DNA of 64,000 nucleotides, from positions 151,000-214,999 of the forward strand of contig NZ_JAOQNH010000004.1 of assembly GCF_025961205.1 (NCBI RefSeq), in the 5' to 3' direction. Below are positions 26,781-34,795 of the stretch, in pieces. The stretch comes from Azospirillum fermentarium (GTDB lineage: Bacteria > Pseudomonadota > Alphaproteobacteria > Azospirillales > Azospirillaceae). How positions within the stretch are numbered: the stretch's first letter is position 1; each line of letters starts with the position of its first letter. Under the pieces are notes generated by a model. The model did not search any database, was not told the origin of the DNA, and saw nothing but the letters and a program-made list of their open reading frames with translations. Position numbers and translations under genes: made by a program.

Positions 26781-26942
26781 ATGAGCGAGCAAGTGCAGAA
26801 TACCGCCATCACTGCCGAAACGCCCGCGCCGCCACGCCCTGTGTGGACCACCCCGGAACTGGCCGAATTGAATGTCTGGTCGGACACCGCGGCGAAAGGC
26901 TCGCCGCACGCGGAGGGGAATACCACGAAGACTTCGTCCTGA
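26781..26942 (+). CDS. Predicted lasso peptide precursor (A)
   Basis: 53-residue small gene with a ribosome site (GAAGG). The leader contains VWTTPELAELNV, that is W22-x-x-P25-x-L27, the motif read by PqqD-like B1 proteins, and T36, the Thr expected at position -2. Cleavage after A37 gives the core AKGSPHAEGNTTKTSS. Ala1 can close an 8-residue macrolactam on Glu8, a standard lasso ring. The tail GNTTKTSS ends in Ser, the residue phosphorylated by HprK-type kinases in related clusters. It lies 90 bp before the cyclase on the same strand. Identification rests on motif and context. Alternative cleavage after T36 would give a 9-residue ring. Confidence 0.75.
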   Translation: MSEQVQNTAITAETPAPPRPVWTTPELAELNVWSDTAAKGSPHAEGNTTKTSS

Positions 26943-27032
26943 TCCGCGCCATCCTATGCCGGTGTTTGGGTCGTTGACGGACGTCTGGACAAGCCTTTCC
27001 GTGCCGAACATGTGTGACCGGAGCGGGACGCC

Positions 27033-28982
27033 GTGCTGCATTTCATAGGTGTTGCCGGCCATGTCGCCTTGCCCGTGGCATCAGCCGCGGTGGTGGATGC
27101 AGGCCGGCGTTTGGGCGGTACCGGTTTCGGGCCTGTTGGCCTCTGGCACGGCGGCGATTGTGCCTTGGCGTTCCGCCGCCGGCCGTTGCGCGATACCGAT
27201 GGGCATGCGGCCGACCCCGTGATCGGAGGCGACGGCTCGCTTGTGCTGCTCGGTTCGGGCCGGATCGACCGGCAGGCCGATGTGATCGGCCAGTTGGGTT
27301 TGGAACGCACCCGGGTATGGACCGATGCCGGTCTGATGATGGCGGCGTTCAGCCGATGGGGGGAGGCGGCGCCGGAGCGCCTTCACGGGGACTTTTCGTT
27401 CATCGTCTGGGACCGTGTGCGCCGCCGCCTGACCCTGGCGCGGGCGGGGCTGGGCTCTCTTCCGCTGTTTTATCACCGTGGCGATGGTTTCGTCGTCTTC
27501 GGCAGCACCCCGGCGGCTTTGATCGCCCTGGGGCTTTTTCCGCGCGATCTCGACCACGCCACGGTCGGCGAACATCTGATCGGTTCTGCGGCGGATAACG
27601 AAGCCAGCATCTACCGTGCGGTCCGGCGGGTGCCCCGCACCGCCGTGACCCGGATCGATCCGTCCGATTCCAGCCCGTCCGGGGCGCGCACCGCCGTGTA
27701 TTGGCGGCCCCGCAGAGGTTCCGTCCTGCGCCTCAAGGACGATCAGGCCTATGTGGAGGCGGGCCGGGAGGTGTTGGCCGACGTTCTATGCGGTTATCTG
27801 CGCTCGACCCAGCCGTTGGCGGTGATGCTGTCGGGCGGGTTCGATTCCGGTGCCATCGCATCCACGCTTGCCCTGCTGGCGCCCGGCCGTGAGATTCTGG
27901 GTCTGACCACCGTGCCGGTTCCGGGCTCGGCCGCGGCCGGGGGGGCTATCGGGCGCGAATGGGATCTGGTGCAGTCCCTGGCCCGCCGCTATCCCAACTT
28001 GCGGGTGCAGCCGGTGGCGGAGAAGACCCTGACGCCGGTGGACGAGGATGCGCGCACCCTGTTCGATGCCACCGGCCTGCCCCTGACGGGGATTTCCCTG
28101 ATGGCCCGGCGCTTCGCCCTGGCCCGTGCCGCCGAACGCGCGGGGGCCGCCACCTTGCTGAACGGGGACGGTGGCAACCGGACCCTGACCTCGGAAGGAA
28201 ACGGGCTGTTCCGCGACCTGTTCCTGGCGGGCCGCTGGGGCCGGCTGGCTCGGGAAACCGTGTCCGCCGCCCGCTACCGCCGGAAGCCCGTCATGAGCTT
28301 TCTGTGGCATGTGGTGTTGCGGGATCTGGTCTCGCGCCCGGTGCTGCGGGCGTGGCGCCGTGCGCGTGGAACGCTGGACGTTCCCATCCATGACGGCAGC
28401 TTCCTGCGCCCCGATTTTGCCCGCGCCAGCGGCCTGGAGCGTCTGTTTGCGGGCGTGTCCCACAATCCCAGCCGCTGGAAATGGATGCACCAGGCCGACC
28501 TCGACACGGCGGTTCTGGGGATTAGCCCATCCCAAGCCGAGACCTTCACCTTGTGCTTTCACGGCATGGGGCTGGACTATGGGGCTCCCTTCCGCGACCG
28601 GCGCATGGTGGATTTCGTTCTGTCACTCCCCTCCGACCAGCTTCAGCGCAACGGCGTGCCCCGGTTTTTGGCGCGCCGGGTGCTGGCCGACCGGCTGCCG
28701 CCGGAAACCTTGGCCGAGAGGGGGTACTTTCCGCCCTTCGCCGATGCCGAGGATTGGGTCCGCGGCTGGTGGGACAAGGCCGCGGAGACGCTGGACAGCC
28801 AACATCCCGTCGATCTGGCCGCCGCGGCCATCGACCTGCCCCGGCTTCAGGCCCGGCTTGCCGGGGGCGCCCCCGTCTTTGAACGTCCGTCAGGCGCCGA
28901 TTACGACGAAATCGTTCAGGGCATGGCCAACGCGCTTTACGTCAACGCCTTTCTGCGCTGGCACGCCGGCCGGAATCAGTGA
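27033..28982 (+). CDS. Lasso cyclase, asparagine-synthetase-like (C)
   Basis: 649 residues from GTG 27033. It would adenylate the side-chain carboxylate of the core Glu and form the macrolactam. An N-terminal glutaminase-like fold is present (about residues 1-210), but the catalytic Cys of true asparagine synthetases is absent (MLHFIGVAG). The ATP-binding PPi loop SGGFDS is at 267-272, and GDGGN (378-382) replaces the usual GxGGDE. These changes are typical of lasso cyclases, which use an amine of the peptide and not glutamine-derived ammonia. It follows the precursor directly, and its 3' end overlaps the convergent sulfotransferase gene by 41 bp. Confidence 0.88.
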   Translation: MLHFIGVAGHVALPVASAAVVDAGRRLGGTGFGPVGLWHGGDCALAFRRRPLRDTDGHAADPVIGGDGSLVLLGSGRIDRQADVIGQLGLERTRVWTDAGLMMAAFSRWGEAAPERLHGDFSFIVWDRVRRRLTLARAGLGSLPLFYHRGDGFVVFGSTPAALIALGLFPRDLDHATVGEHLIGSAADNEASIYRAVRRVPRTAVTRIDPSDSSPSGARTAVYWRPRRGSVLRLKDDQAYVEAGREVLADVLCGYLRSTQPLAVMLSGGFDSGAIASTLALLAPGREILGLTTVPVPGSAAAGGAIGREWDLVQSLARRYPNLRVQPVAEKTLTPVDEDARTLFDATGLPLTGISLMARRFALARAAERAGAATLLNGDGGNRTLTSEGNGLFRDLFLAGRWGRLARETVSAARYRRKPVMSFLWHVVLRDLVSRPVLRAWRRARGTLDVPIHDGSFLRPDFARASGLERLFAGVSHNPSRWKWMHQADLDTAVLGISPSQAETFTLCFHGMGLDYGAPFRDRRMVDFVLSLPSDQLQRNGVPRFLARRVLADRLPPETLAERGYFPPFADAEDWVRGWWDKAAETLDSQHPVDLAAAAIDLPRLQARLAGGAPVFERPSGADYDEIVQGMANALYVNAFLRWHAGRNQ

Positions 28983-29847
28983 CCGGGGCATAGCCCAGCC
29001 GTTCCATCAGCGGGCCGTGGTCGTGTTCGATGCGGCTGATCTGGCCGGGAGTGAGAGCGGTGTGCCATTGGCCCGCCCGCCCGGAGCGGAAGAAGCGTTC
29101 CATGCCGTCGGGGCGTTCGATGAAACCGGTCTCGGCCTCTTTGGCGGCCAGCCGTTCGAAGGCGGTCCGCTCCACCGCCGCGGCAATGGTCTTCGGATCG
29201 GCGGGCCAGCCGCAGAACGCGGCGATCCGGCCCAGCCAGTCCAGCGGGGCGGCCACCATATCCTCGTACCGGACCGTCAGGCGCCGGACCGGTGCCGCCA
29301 GCCAGCTTTCGCCGTGGCGCGACCACGATCCCCTGAATTCGGGAACCTGGCTTTTGCTGGCGTATCCCCTGGTGCGGCCGGTCCAAAAGTCCGGGTTGGC
29401 CATCTGGTTGATCGTCTGATCGACCGTGCCGCCGTTATGCGCCGCGAGCGACAGGCAGACGTCGCGGGGATCGCGCACCAGATGGACACAGCCGGCGGTG
29501 GCTTCCGGCGGCAGCAACGGCTGCCCGGATGGGGTGGGGTAATAGCCGTCGTGCACTTTGAAGATCATCGGTCTGCCGCCGTCATGCCGGGCGATGTCCC
29601 GATAGGCGAGCGGGCGCAGGTCCGTCACCTCGTCGCGTGAGAGCTCGGCCAGATCGATGCCCAGGTTCAACTGGAGCAGGTGGCGTCCGCACGCCCCGTG
29701 CGCCGGGTCGGTCATCCGCTGGAGGTCGATGTCGGAATCGCTCTCCAGCGCCCACAGGAACAGCCGGACCCAGGTGTTTCCCGACTTCGGGTAGGAGGCA
29801 AGCCAGAGAATGCCGGGCAGGATGCGTTCGGGTGTTTCCGGCGTCAT
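28942..29847 (-). CDS. PAPS-dependent sulfotransferase, probable peptide tailoring enzyme
   Basis: 301 residues. The 5'-phosphosulfate loop YPKSGNTW is at 19-26, the catalytic-type segment KVHD at 97-100 carries His99, and the 3'-phosphate motif RDPRD is at 125-129. It would move sulfate from PAPS to a hydroxyl group. Its ATG overlaps the stop of the B2 gene (ATGA), so the two are translationally coupled. This is strong evidence that it belongs to the lasso pathway and not to the polysaccharide genes. Ser or Thr hydroxyls of the core tail are plausible targets. Sulfation of a sugar or lipid is the alternative. Confidence 0.85.
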   Translation of the reverse strand: MTPETPERILPGILWLASYPKSGNTWVRLFLWALESDSDIDLQRMTDPAHGACGRHLLQLNLGIDLAELSRDEVTDLRPLAYRDIARHDGGRPMIFKVHDGYYPTPSGQPLLPPEATAGCVHLVRDPRDVCLSLAAHNGGTVDQTINQMANPDFWTGRTRGYASKSQVPEFRGSWSRHGESWLAAPVRRLTVRYEDMVAAPLDWLGRIAAFCGWPADPKTIAAAVERTAFERLAAKEAETGFIERPDGMERFFRSGRAGQWHTALTPGQISRIEHDHGPLMERLGYAPVTDSGRRASAERR

Positions 29848-30260
29848 CGCGGTGCCGAGGCAAAACTGGCCAGGGGCACGAAGTCAGGGGCCTCTGTGCC
29901 GCCGCACACGCACCCGCCGGCAGCTTCGAGCCAGGCGTGGGCGGTCAGGCGGCCATCCTCCCGGCGTCCGATGCCGAAATGCAGCACCGCGGGAATCCCC
30001 CGGCGCCACAGCATCAGGCGCGCGGCCAGCGCCAGGATCAGACAACTGGAGTGCCAGGGAAGCCGTTTCCCCACCGTTCCGATCGCCCGCCCGACCGCCG
30101 CCGCCCGCGGGTCGGAGGGGAGGGTGTGGGTGACCGCCGGCCCGGATGCCACCACGGCCTGCCGTGCCACCATACAACGGAAAGGCAGGACGGATGCCAA
30201 TCGCGCCAACGTCAGGGCGACCGCCGCTTCGGTGAACAGTCCAGCCCGCCGTACCCGCAT
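29844..30260 (-). CDS. Lasso leader peptidase, transglutaminase-like (B2)
   Basis: 138 residues from the Met at 30260, the usual B2 length. It cleaves the leader from the precursor, with B1 delivering the substrate. The protein matches the B2 pattern: an N-terminal helix MRVRRAGLFTEAAVALTLAR, the catalytic Cys73 in the segment HSSCLILALAARLMLWRRG, and H108 in TAHAWLEAAGG. The acidic third residue of the Cys-His-Asp triad is not obvious and may be E123 or D126. Translation is coupled to the sulfotransferase (4-bp overlap). The 2OG oxygenase gene ends 54 bp upstream on the same strand. Confidence 0.85.
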   Translation of the reverse strand: MRVRRAGLFTEAAVALTLARLASVLPFRCMVARQAVVASGPAVTHTLPSDPRAAAVGRAIGTVGKRLPWHSSCLILALAARLMLWRRGIPAVLHFGIGRREDGRLTAHAWLEAAGGCVCGGTEAPDFVPLASFASAPR

Positions 30261-30314
30261 GGCACCTGATCCGGTGATGTGATGAGACTGGTTTAACGGC
30301 ACCCACAAAGGGCG

Positions 30315-30980
30315 TCAAGCCGGGGCCGGCGCACTCATCCAGATGGTCAGCCCCCATCGCGGCGGTGCCGTTTCCGCCAGGGGTTCAACCGCATGCATGG
30401 ATTGCCCGGACACCTTGAAGACCACCAGCCGGTTGGGAAGCGGTTCCAGCTCCCGCACCACGCGGCCCTCGCTCATCTGGAGGAAACGGCCGCCGTACCC
30501 GGGTTGCCAGTGCCGCCCCGGATACAGGACCAAGCATAATCGCCGGTTGCTGATATTATCCGTGTGTGGCTTAACGTGATGCCCCGGTGGCGTGATGCGC
30601 ACTTGCAGGCCCTGGATTGCATCGGGTTTAATGCCTGTGATGCGTGCAAGATAATCGGCAAAGGACGGCCTGTTGATAAAATTGCAGAGCAAAAGATAGG
30701 TCAGATAGCCGGGATCCACGCGGCGGTCGGGCTTGGGGGATTTCAGAACCAGCTCCCATCCGGTATCACTGTGGCTTATGCCGTCGAAGTCGCCATACCA
30801 CGGATGGAAATCCCCATCGGACCCGTAGAGCATCCGCAGTGACTCCAGCCGGTTTGGCAGCAGGAAGTCATCGAACCAAACCGTCAAGCAAGGATCCTTG
30901 GCAAAGCGGGCTGCTGCAGCGGCCACGGCCGTATGATCCAGGTGGCAGGGGTTGATCCGGCTGTGCAGATTGGATGTCAT
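30315..30980 (-). CDS. 2-oxoglutarate/Fe(II)-dependent oxygenase
   Basis: 221 residues from the Met at 30980. The iron triad is readable as H139-x-D141 (VKPHTDN) and H196 (SGQSMHAVEP), with R208 in PPRWGLTIW as the likely 2-oxoglutarate anchor. Fold spacing fits the prolyl-hydroxylase-like superfamily. It would hydroxylate an unactivated C-H bond. It is the first gene of a leftward unit with B2 and the sulfotransferase, so hydroxylation of the lasso core is the simplest idea. Fe/2OG hydroxylation has been described for a lasso peptide. A role on a glycan precursor is less likely but open. Confidence 0.75.
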   Translation of the reverse strand: MTSNLHSRINPCHLDHTAVAAAAARFAKDPCLTVWFDDFLLPNRLESLRMLYGSDGDFHPWYGDFDGISHSDTGWELVLKSPKPDRRVDPGYLTYLLLCNFINRPSFADYLARITGIKPDAIQGLQVRITPPGHHVKPHTDNISNRRLCLVLYPGRHWQPGYGGRFLQMSEGRVVRELEPLPNRLVVFKVSGQSMHAVEPLAETAPPRWGLTIWMSAPAPA

Positions 30981-31328
30981 GATCGGTTCCGATGCGCGGG
31001 TTTTGTATCGGGAGCGAGGCGGGGAGTGGCCCTTCACGTGTTATGCAAAAATGTTATGCCGGCAATCGGCCCATTGCCAGAAGGGTGTAAGCCCGTTGCG
31101 GGGGTGACCATCCGGCTTCTCTCAGGAGGCCGGATTCAGGAGCAAGGTTATTTTTGAGAAGCGGGGTATGAGCATGTTGCCGGGCAGACGAGCGTAATAG
31201 ATATGCATGAATCTCTATGCGATGGAAAAGCGCTTATCTATATCTCCTCTATCGATGCAGCATTCGAACGTTGAAGCCGCACATCTTGCCTCTGGTGTTG
31301 ACCTTCCCTTTTTTCGCCTCCTTGCCGA
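30981..31328. other. Divergent spacer between oxygenase and WbaP-like gene
   Basis: 348 bp with no gene I can support. It should hold the leftward promoter of the oxygenase-B2-sulfotransferase unit and the rightward promoter of the initiating transferase. A hairpin CCGGC-N12-GCCGG lies near 31111-31132, and the part 31190-31260 is AT-rich. No convincing promoter pair was identified. Confidence 0.45.
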
Positions 31329-32786
31329 ATGATTAACGATATATCCCCCTGCTCCCCATCGGAATCGGCGGCTTACCCTGCCTTGTTGCTGCGCCTGAAC
31401 GGCTGGCGCCAGCGTGCCTTCATCGGTGCCGACCTGATGGGATTGACAGGGGCGTTTCTGCTGGCGGCCCTTTCGTCCCTTGTGATCAACGAATGGCTCC
31501 TGGGCCGGCCCTACCGTGATCTGATGGGCGATGACGTGCTTCAGCGTCTTGCCCAGTTCGGGGCCATCGGTCTGTGCATGCTGCTGTGGTTCCACACCCG
31601 TGGTCATTACCGCCGGCGCCTGCCGCTATGGAGTGCCGCTCAGGACATCGTGATCGCCTCGATACTGGCGCTGTTGACCGACGGCTTTCTCATGTTCGCA
31701 TTCAAGGCCGATTTCTCGCGCCTGTGGCTGGGGCAGGCATGGCTTCTGACGGCCGCCCTGATCCCGGTGATGCGCGGATTCATTATCACGGTTCTGGATG
31801 CCCGTGGCTTGTGGCGCTTGCCGGTGGTGGTGGTTGGTGGGGGGGAGACGGCGCAAAAGGCGGTGGAGGCGTTGAAGTCCGAGCGCTCCCTCGGTTACGA
31901 TATCGTTGGCGTGCGCCCCCTGTCGGCGGTGGGAAGCAAAGGGAACGGCTCGTGGGAGGCGCTTTACGCCCGCGAGCAGGCGCAGCTTGTCGTGCTTGCC
32001 CTTTCCGATGCCGATCTGGTGGGAGGTGGTGAGCTGATCGCCGATCTGGCGCGACGCCGGTTGCCCTTTGCCATCGCTCCGGCCCTTCAAGGGTTACCGG
32101 TTCTGGGGTTCGACCGCATCTATTTCTTCAGCCAGGATGTCATGCTCCTGGCGGCGCGCAACAATCTGGAACAGCCGCTCAGCCGTGGCGTGAAGTTCGT
32201 TTTCGATCTTGTGGCCGCATCGATGCTGGTGGCCATTCTTGCTCCGGTGTTCGTGTTTTTCGCCCTTCTGATCATGCGGGATGGCGGGCCGGTGGTCTAT
32301 GGCCACACCCGGATCGGGCGGGGCGGGCGGCCCTTCACCTGTCTGAAGTTCCGCACCATGGCTCCGGATGCCGAACGGCGGCTTCAGGATATGCTCGCCA
32401 CCGATCCTGATGCCGCGACGGAATGGAGTGTGGCACGCAAGCTGAGGAATGATCCGAGAGTTACGCCCATCGGACGTTTCCTGCGCGCGTCCAGCCTGGA
32501 CGAGCTCTTGCAGCTTTTCAACGTGTTGCGTGGGGAGATGAGCCTTGTCGGCCCCCGCCCGGTGACGGGCGAGGAACTGGCGCTGTATGGCCGGGACGTC
32601 TCGTATTATCTGGAAACCCGTCCGGGCATGACCGGGCTGTGGCAGATCAGCGGGCGTAACGAGATCGCCTATGACGAGCGGGTGCGGCTGGACGTGTGGT
32701 ATGTCAAGAATTGGACGCTGTGGCATGACATTGCCATTCTGGTGCGCACGATACCGGTGGTGTGGCGCCGGGTCGGTGCCTATTAG
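31329..32786 (+). CDS. Undecaprenyl-phosphate hexose-1-phosphate transferase (WbaP/ExoY type)
   Basis: 485 residues. It starts the exopolysaccharide repeat unit by placing a hexose-1-phosphate on undecaprenyl phosphate at the inner membrane. Four hydrophobic helices span residues about 28-155. A Rossmann-like segment VVVVGGGETAQKAVEAL follows, and then another membrane helix (DLVAASMLVAILAPVFVFFALLI). The catalytic domain has KFRTMAPDAE, DELLQLFNVLRGEMSLVGPRP and YLETRPGMTGLWQISGRN. The donor is probably UDP-galactose or UDP-glucose, as in the WbaP group, but this cannot be fixed from sequence. First of the export/assembly genes. Confidence 0.92.
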   Translation: MINDISPCSPSESAAYPALLLRLNGWRQRAFIGADLMGLTGAFLLAALSSLVINEWLLGRPYRDLMGDDVLQRLAQFGAIGLCMLLWFHTRGHYRRRLPLWSAAQDIVIASILALLTDGFLMFAFKADFSRLWLGQAWLLTAALIPVMRGFIITVLDARGLWRLPVVVVGGGETAQKAVEALKSERSLGYDIVGVRPLSAVGSKGNGSWEALYAREQAQLVVLALSDADLVGGGELIADLARRRLPFAIAPALQGLPVLGFDRIYFFSQDVMLLAARNNLEQPLSRGVKFVFDLVAASMLVAILAPVFVFFALLIMRDGGPVVYGHTRIGRGGRPFTCLKFRTMAPDAERRLQDMLATDPDAATEWSVARKLRNDPRVTPIGRFLRASSLDELLQLFNVLRGEMSLVGPRPVTGEELALYGRDVSYYLETRPGMTGLWQISGRNEIAYDERVRLDVWYVKNWTLWHDIAILVRTIPVVWRRVGAY

Positions 32787-32833
32787 GCCCGTGGCCGGCA
32801 TTGTTGTGTGGAAGGGAGAGGGCTGGCGAGAAT

Positions 32834-33976
32834 ATGGCGGAAAAGATGAATCACCGTAATCTTCCGCCGGTCAATGGCTTTATCCTTGATGCTCTCGCCT
32901 TTAATTTTGGAGCGGCCACACCATCGCCGCCGGACGATCTGAACTGGGATGATTTCCTGAAAGCCGTCGTTCACCATCGTGTTCCTCTGCTTTTGACGGC
33001 CTTGGAAAAAAACATCCCGCTTCCCGCTGCTGTGAGTCAGCGCCTGCGGGCGATGCAGAAAAGGGCGGCTCTGCGCACCCTGACGCTGACCGCAGCGGCG
33101 GTGCAGGCGGTCACCGCCTGCCGGGCGGTGGGAATCCGCAGCCTGCTGCTGAAGGGGCCGGCGCATTCGACCCTGTTCTTCGGGCGCCTGGACAGCCGAT
33201 GGTACCGGGATATCGATCTGTTGGTTCAGCCTGAGGATCTGGCCGTGGCGTTGCAGGTTCTGACCGGGCTGGGGTACGCCACGGTCGGGAACGAAGGGGG
33301 AGCCGCCACCTTGCATCGGCAACAGGACAACGCCACCATCGAGCTTCACAGCGCCTTGGACATCGACGAGCGGCTGCTGCCTGTGTCTCTGTTACAGCCT
33401 TTCGACGGTGCGCGGGAAATCATGCTCGCGGACAGCCCCATCGCTATCATGAATCCGGAAAAATCGGTGGTCTACGCGGCCTTTCACGGTGCAAAGCATT
33501 TGTGGAGCCAGTATTTCTGGCTCTGCGACATCGCTGCGGCCCGGCTGTGTGGAACCGTCGATTGGGCAGAGGCGCTCGCCATTGCCCGAAGGGTCGGTGT
33601 TGACCGGCATCTGCTGCTGGCCTGTCTCTTGGCCGAGGAGCATTTGGGCGTGCCGTCCCCCCTTCACGGCCTCGTGGAGCCGCGGGAGATCGACAGGGTG
33701 CGCCGGCTGGCGCGGGAACTCCACCCGGTGTTGGCGGATGAGGACTTTGACGGTGGCGGGACATCGTTCCGCCTGCTGGGGAGGATGCGCTATCTCTGGT
33801 GGGACATTCGTCTTCAGCGGCGGACGTCGGCCCGTTGGGCGGTTTTGGCCTGGCCGTGGCGCCCTAGTGAGCGCGACCGGCGCTTTCTGCCCCTTCCAAA
33901 ACCGCTGGAGGCTTTGTATCCCCTTGTCCGGCTGTACCGGGTGCTGACGGATGCCGTTGCGCGCCGCAACCGTTGA
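32834..33976 (+). CDS. Nucleotidyltransferase-fold protein (NTP_transf_5 family)
   Basis: 380 residues from ATG 32834. The minimal nucleotidyltransferase signature is present: LLLKGPAHSTL (K107-G108), then RWYRDIDLLV with D126 and D128 as metal ligands. This poorly characterised family recurs beside lasso-peptide clusters that carry HprK-like kinases and also in glycan loci. Here it lies one gene away from the lasso cluster and 47 bp after the WbaP-like gene, so either connection is possible. It might transfer a nucleotide to the phosphorylated peptide or a sugar phosphate. It ends 6 bp from the convergent phosphatase. Confidence 0.75.
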   Translation: MAEKMNHRNLPPVNGFILDALAFNFGAATPSPPDDLNWDDFLKAVVHHRVPLLLTALEKNIPLPAAVSQRLRAMQKRAALRTLTLTAAAVQAVTACRAVGIRSLLLKGPAHSTLFFGRLDSRWYRDIDLLVQPEDLAVALQVLTGLGYATVGNEGGAATLHRQQDNATIELHSALDIDERLLPVSLLQPFDGAREIMLADSPIAIMNPEKSVVYAAFHGAKHLWSQYFWLCDIAAARLCGTVDWAEALAIARRVGVDRHLLLACLLAEEHLGVPSPLHGLVEPREIDRVRRLARELHPVLADEDFDGGGTSFRLLGRMRYLWWDIRLQRRTSARWAVLAWPWRPSERDRRFLPLPKPLEALYPLVRLYRVLTDAVARRNR

Positions 33977-33982
33977 GCAGGA

Positions 33983-34795
33983 TCAGCCGGCCCGCGGTGT
34001 GCCGGTGCTCAGGAAGGTTCGGGACGCGCCATCCAATACAATGGCACTCAACACCCCCGTCGCGTAGGCACCGGTATCGACGGCGATGCGGTTGGGGCGG
34101 ATTTCCGGCGTTTCGACGATGGTATGCCCATGAACGATCACCTTTTCATGCCGTGTAGGCGATGACAGGAACGGCTCGCGCAGCCACAGCAGGTCGTCGC
34201 GCCGCTGCCGGTCCAGCGCCCGGCCCGGCTTTACCCCCGCATGGACGAAGGCGTAATCGCCGTAGACCGCATAATCCTCCAGCCCATCGAGAAAACAGCG
34301 ATGGGTGTCGGGAAGCCGGTCGGTGAACTGGTCGCGCAGGTCTTTCAACCGCCCGCGGTCCCGGATACCGACCGAGGCACGCACGCCATAGCTGGCCATG
34401 GCCTCTGCCCCGCCGAAATCCAGCCATCGGGCATTGGCAATCGGATCGGCGATGAAGTCCAGCATGGCCGCTTCATGATTGCCGGCAAGAAAGCGGACGT
34501 CGGTTCCGGGCAGCGGGCCCGTTATCAGCCGATCCAGCACACCCTGGCTGTTCGGGCCACGGTCGATATAGTCCCCGAGAAAGACCAGGACGATCCGCCG
34601 ACCGGGGTGATGTGCGGCATCATCGGCGATCAGTGACAGCAGCCGGTCCAGCAGCAGCAATTCGCCGTGGATGTCGCCAATGGCATAGAGGCGGATGTCG
34701 TGTGCCATCACCGGGGCGTCACTGGATCCGGACGCTTCCGCAGCGGCCCTTCCCAGGCACCGGGTGATCCAGGCGCGCAATCCTCCGCTGTTCAC
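33983..34795 (-). CDS. Calcineurin-like metallophosphoesterase (PP1-type Ser/Thr phosphatase)
   Basis: The metal-site motifs are clear: AIGDIHGE, FLGDYIDRGPNS, FLAGNHEAAM and VHGHTIVETPEIRPNRIAVDTG. I prefer the GTG at 34795 (270 residues), which has an AAGGA-like ribosome site. A frame open to 34930 gives a longer version with a weak N-terminus. Phosphatases of this group dephosphorylate proteins, or symmetrical dinucleotides as ApaH does. Next to a tyrosine-kinase-driven exopolysaccharide locus and an HprK-like kinase it might reverse a phosphorylation, but no direct evidence shows this. Confidence 0.85.
   Translation of the reverse strand: MNSGGLRAWITRCLGRAAAEASGSSDAPVMAHDIRLYAIGDIHGELLLLDRLLSLIADDAAHHPGRRIVLVFLGDYIDRGPNSQGVLDRLITGPLPGTDVRFLAGNHEAAMLDFIADPIANARWLDFGGAEAMASYGVRASVGIRDRGRLKDLRDQFTDRLPDTHRCFLDGLEDYAVYGDYAFVHAGVKPGRALDRQRRDDLLWLREPFLSSPTRHEKVIVHGHTIVETPEIRPNRIAVDTGAYATGVLSAIVLDGASRTFLSTGTPRAG

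Noticed and set aside
27033..28982. Ordinary asparagine synthetase AsnB
   Set aside because: The glutaminase Cys at position 2 is missing, and the active-site GxGGDE is changed. The context is a lasso cluster.
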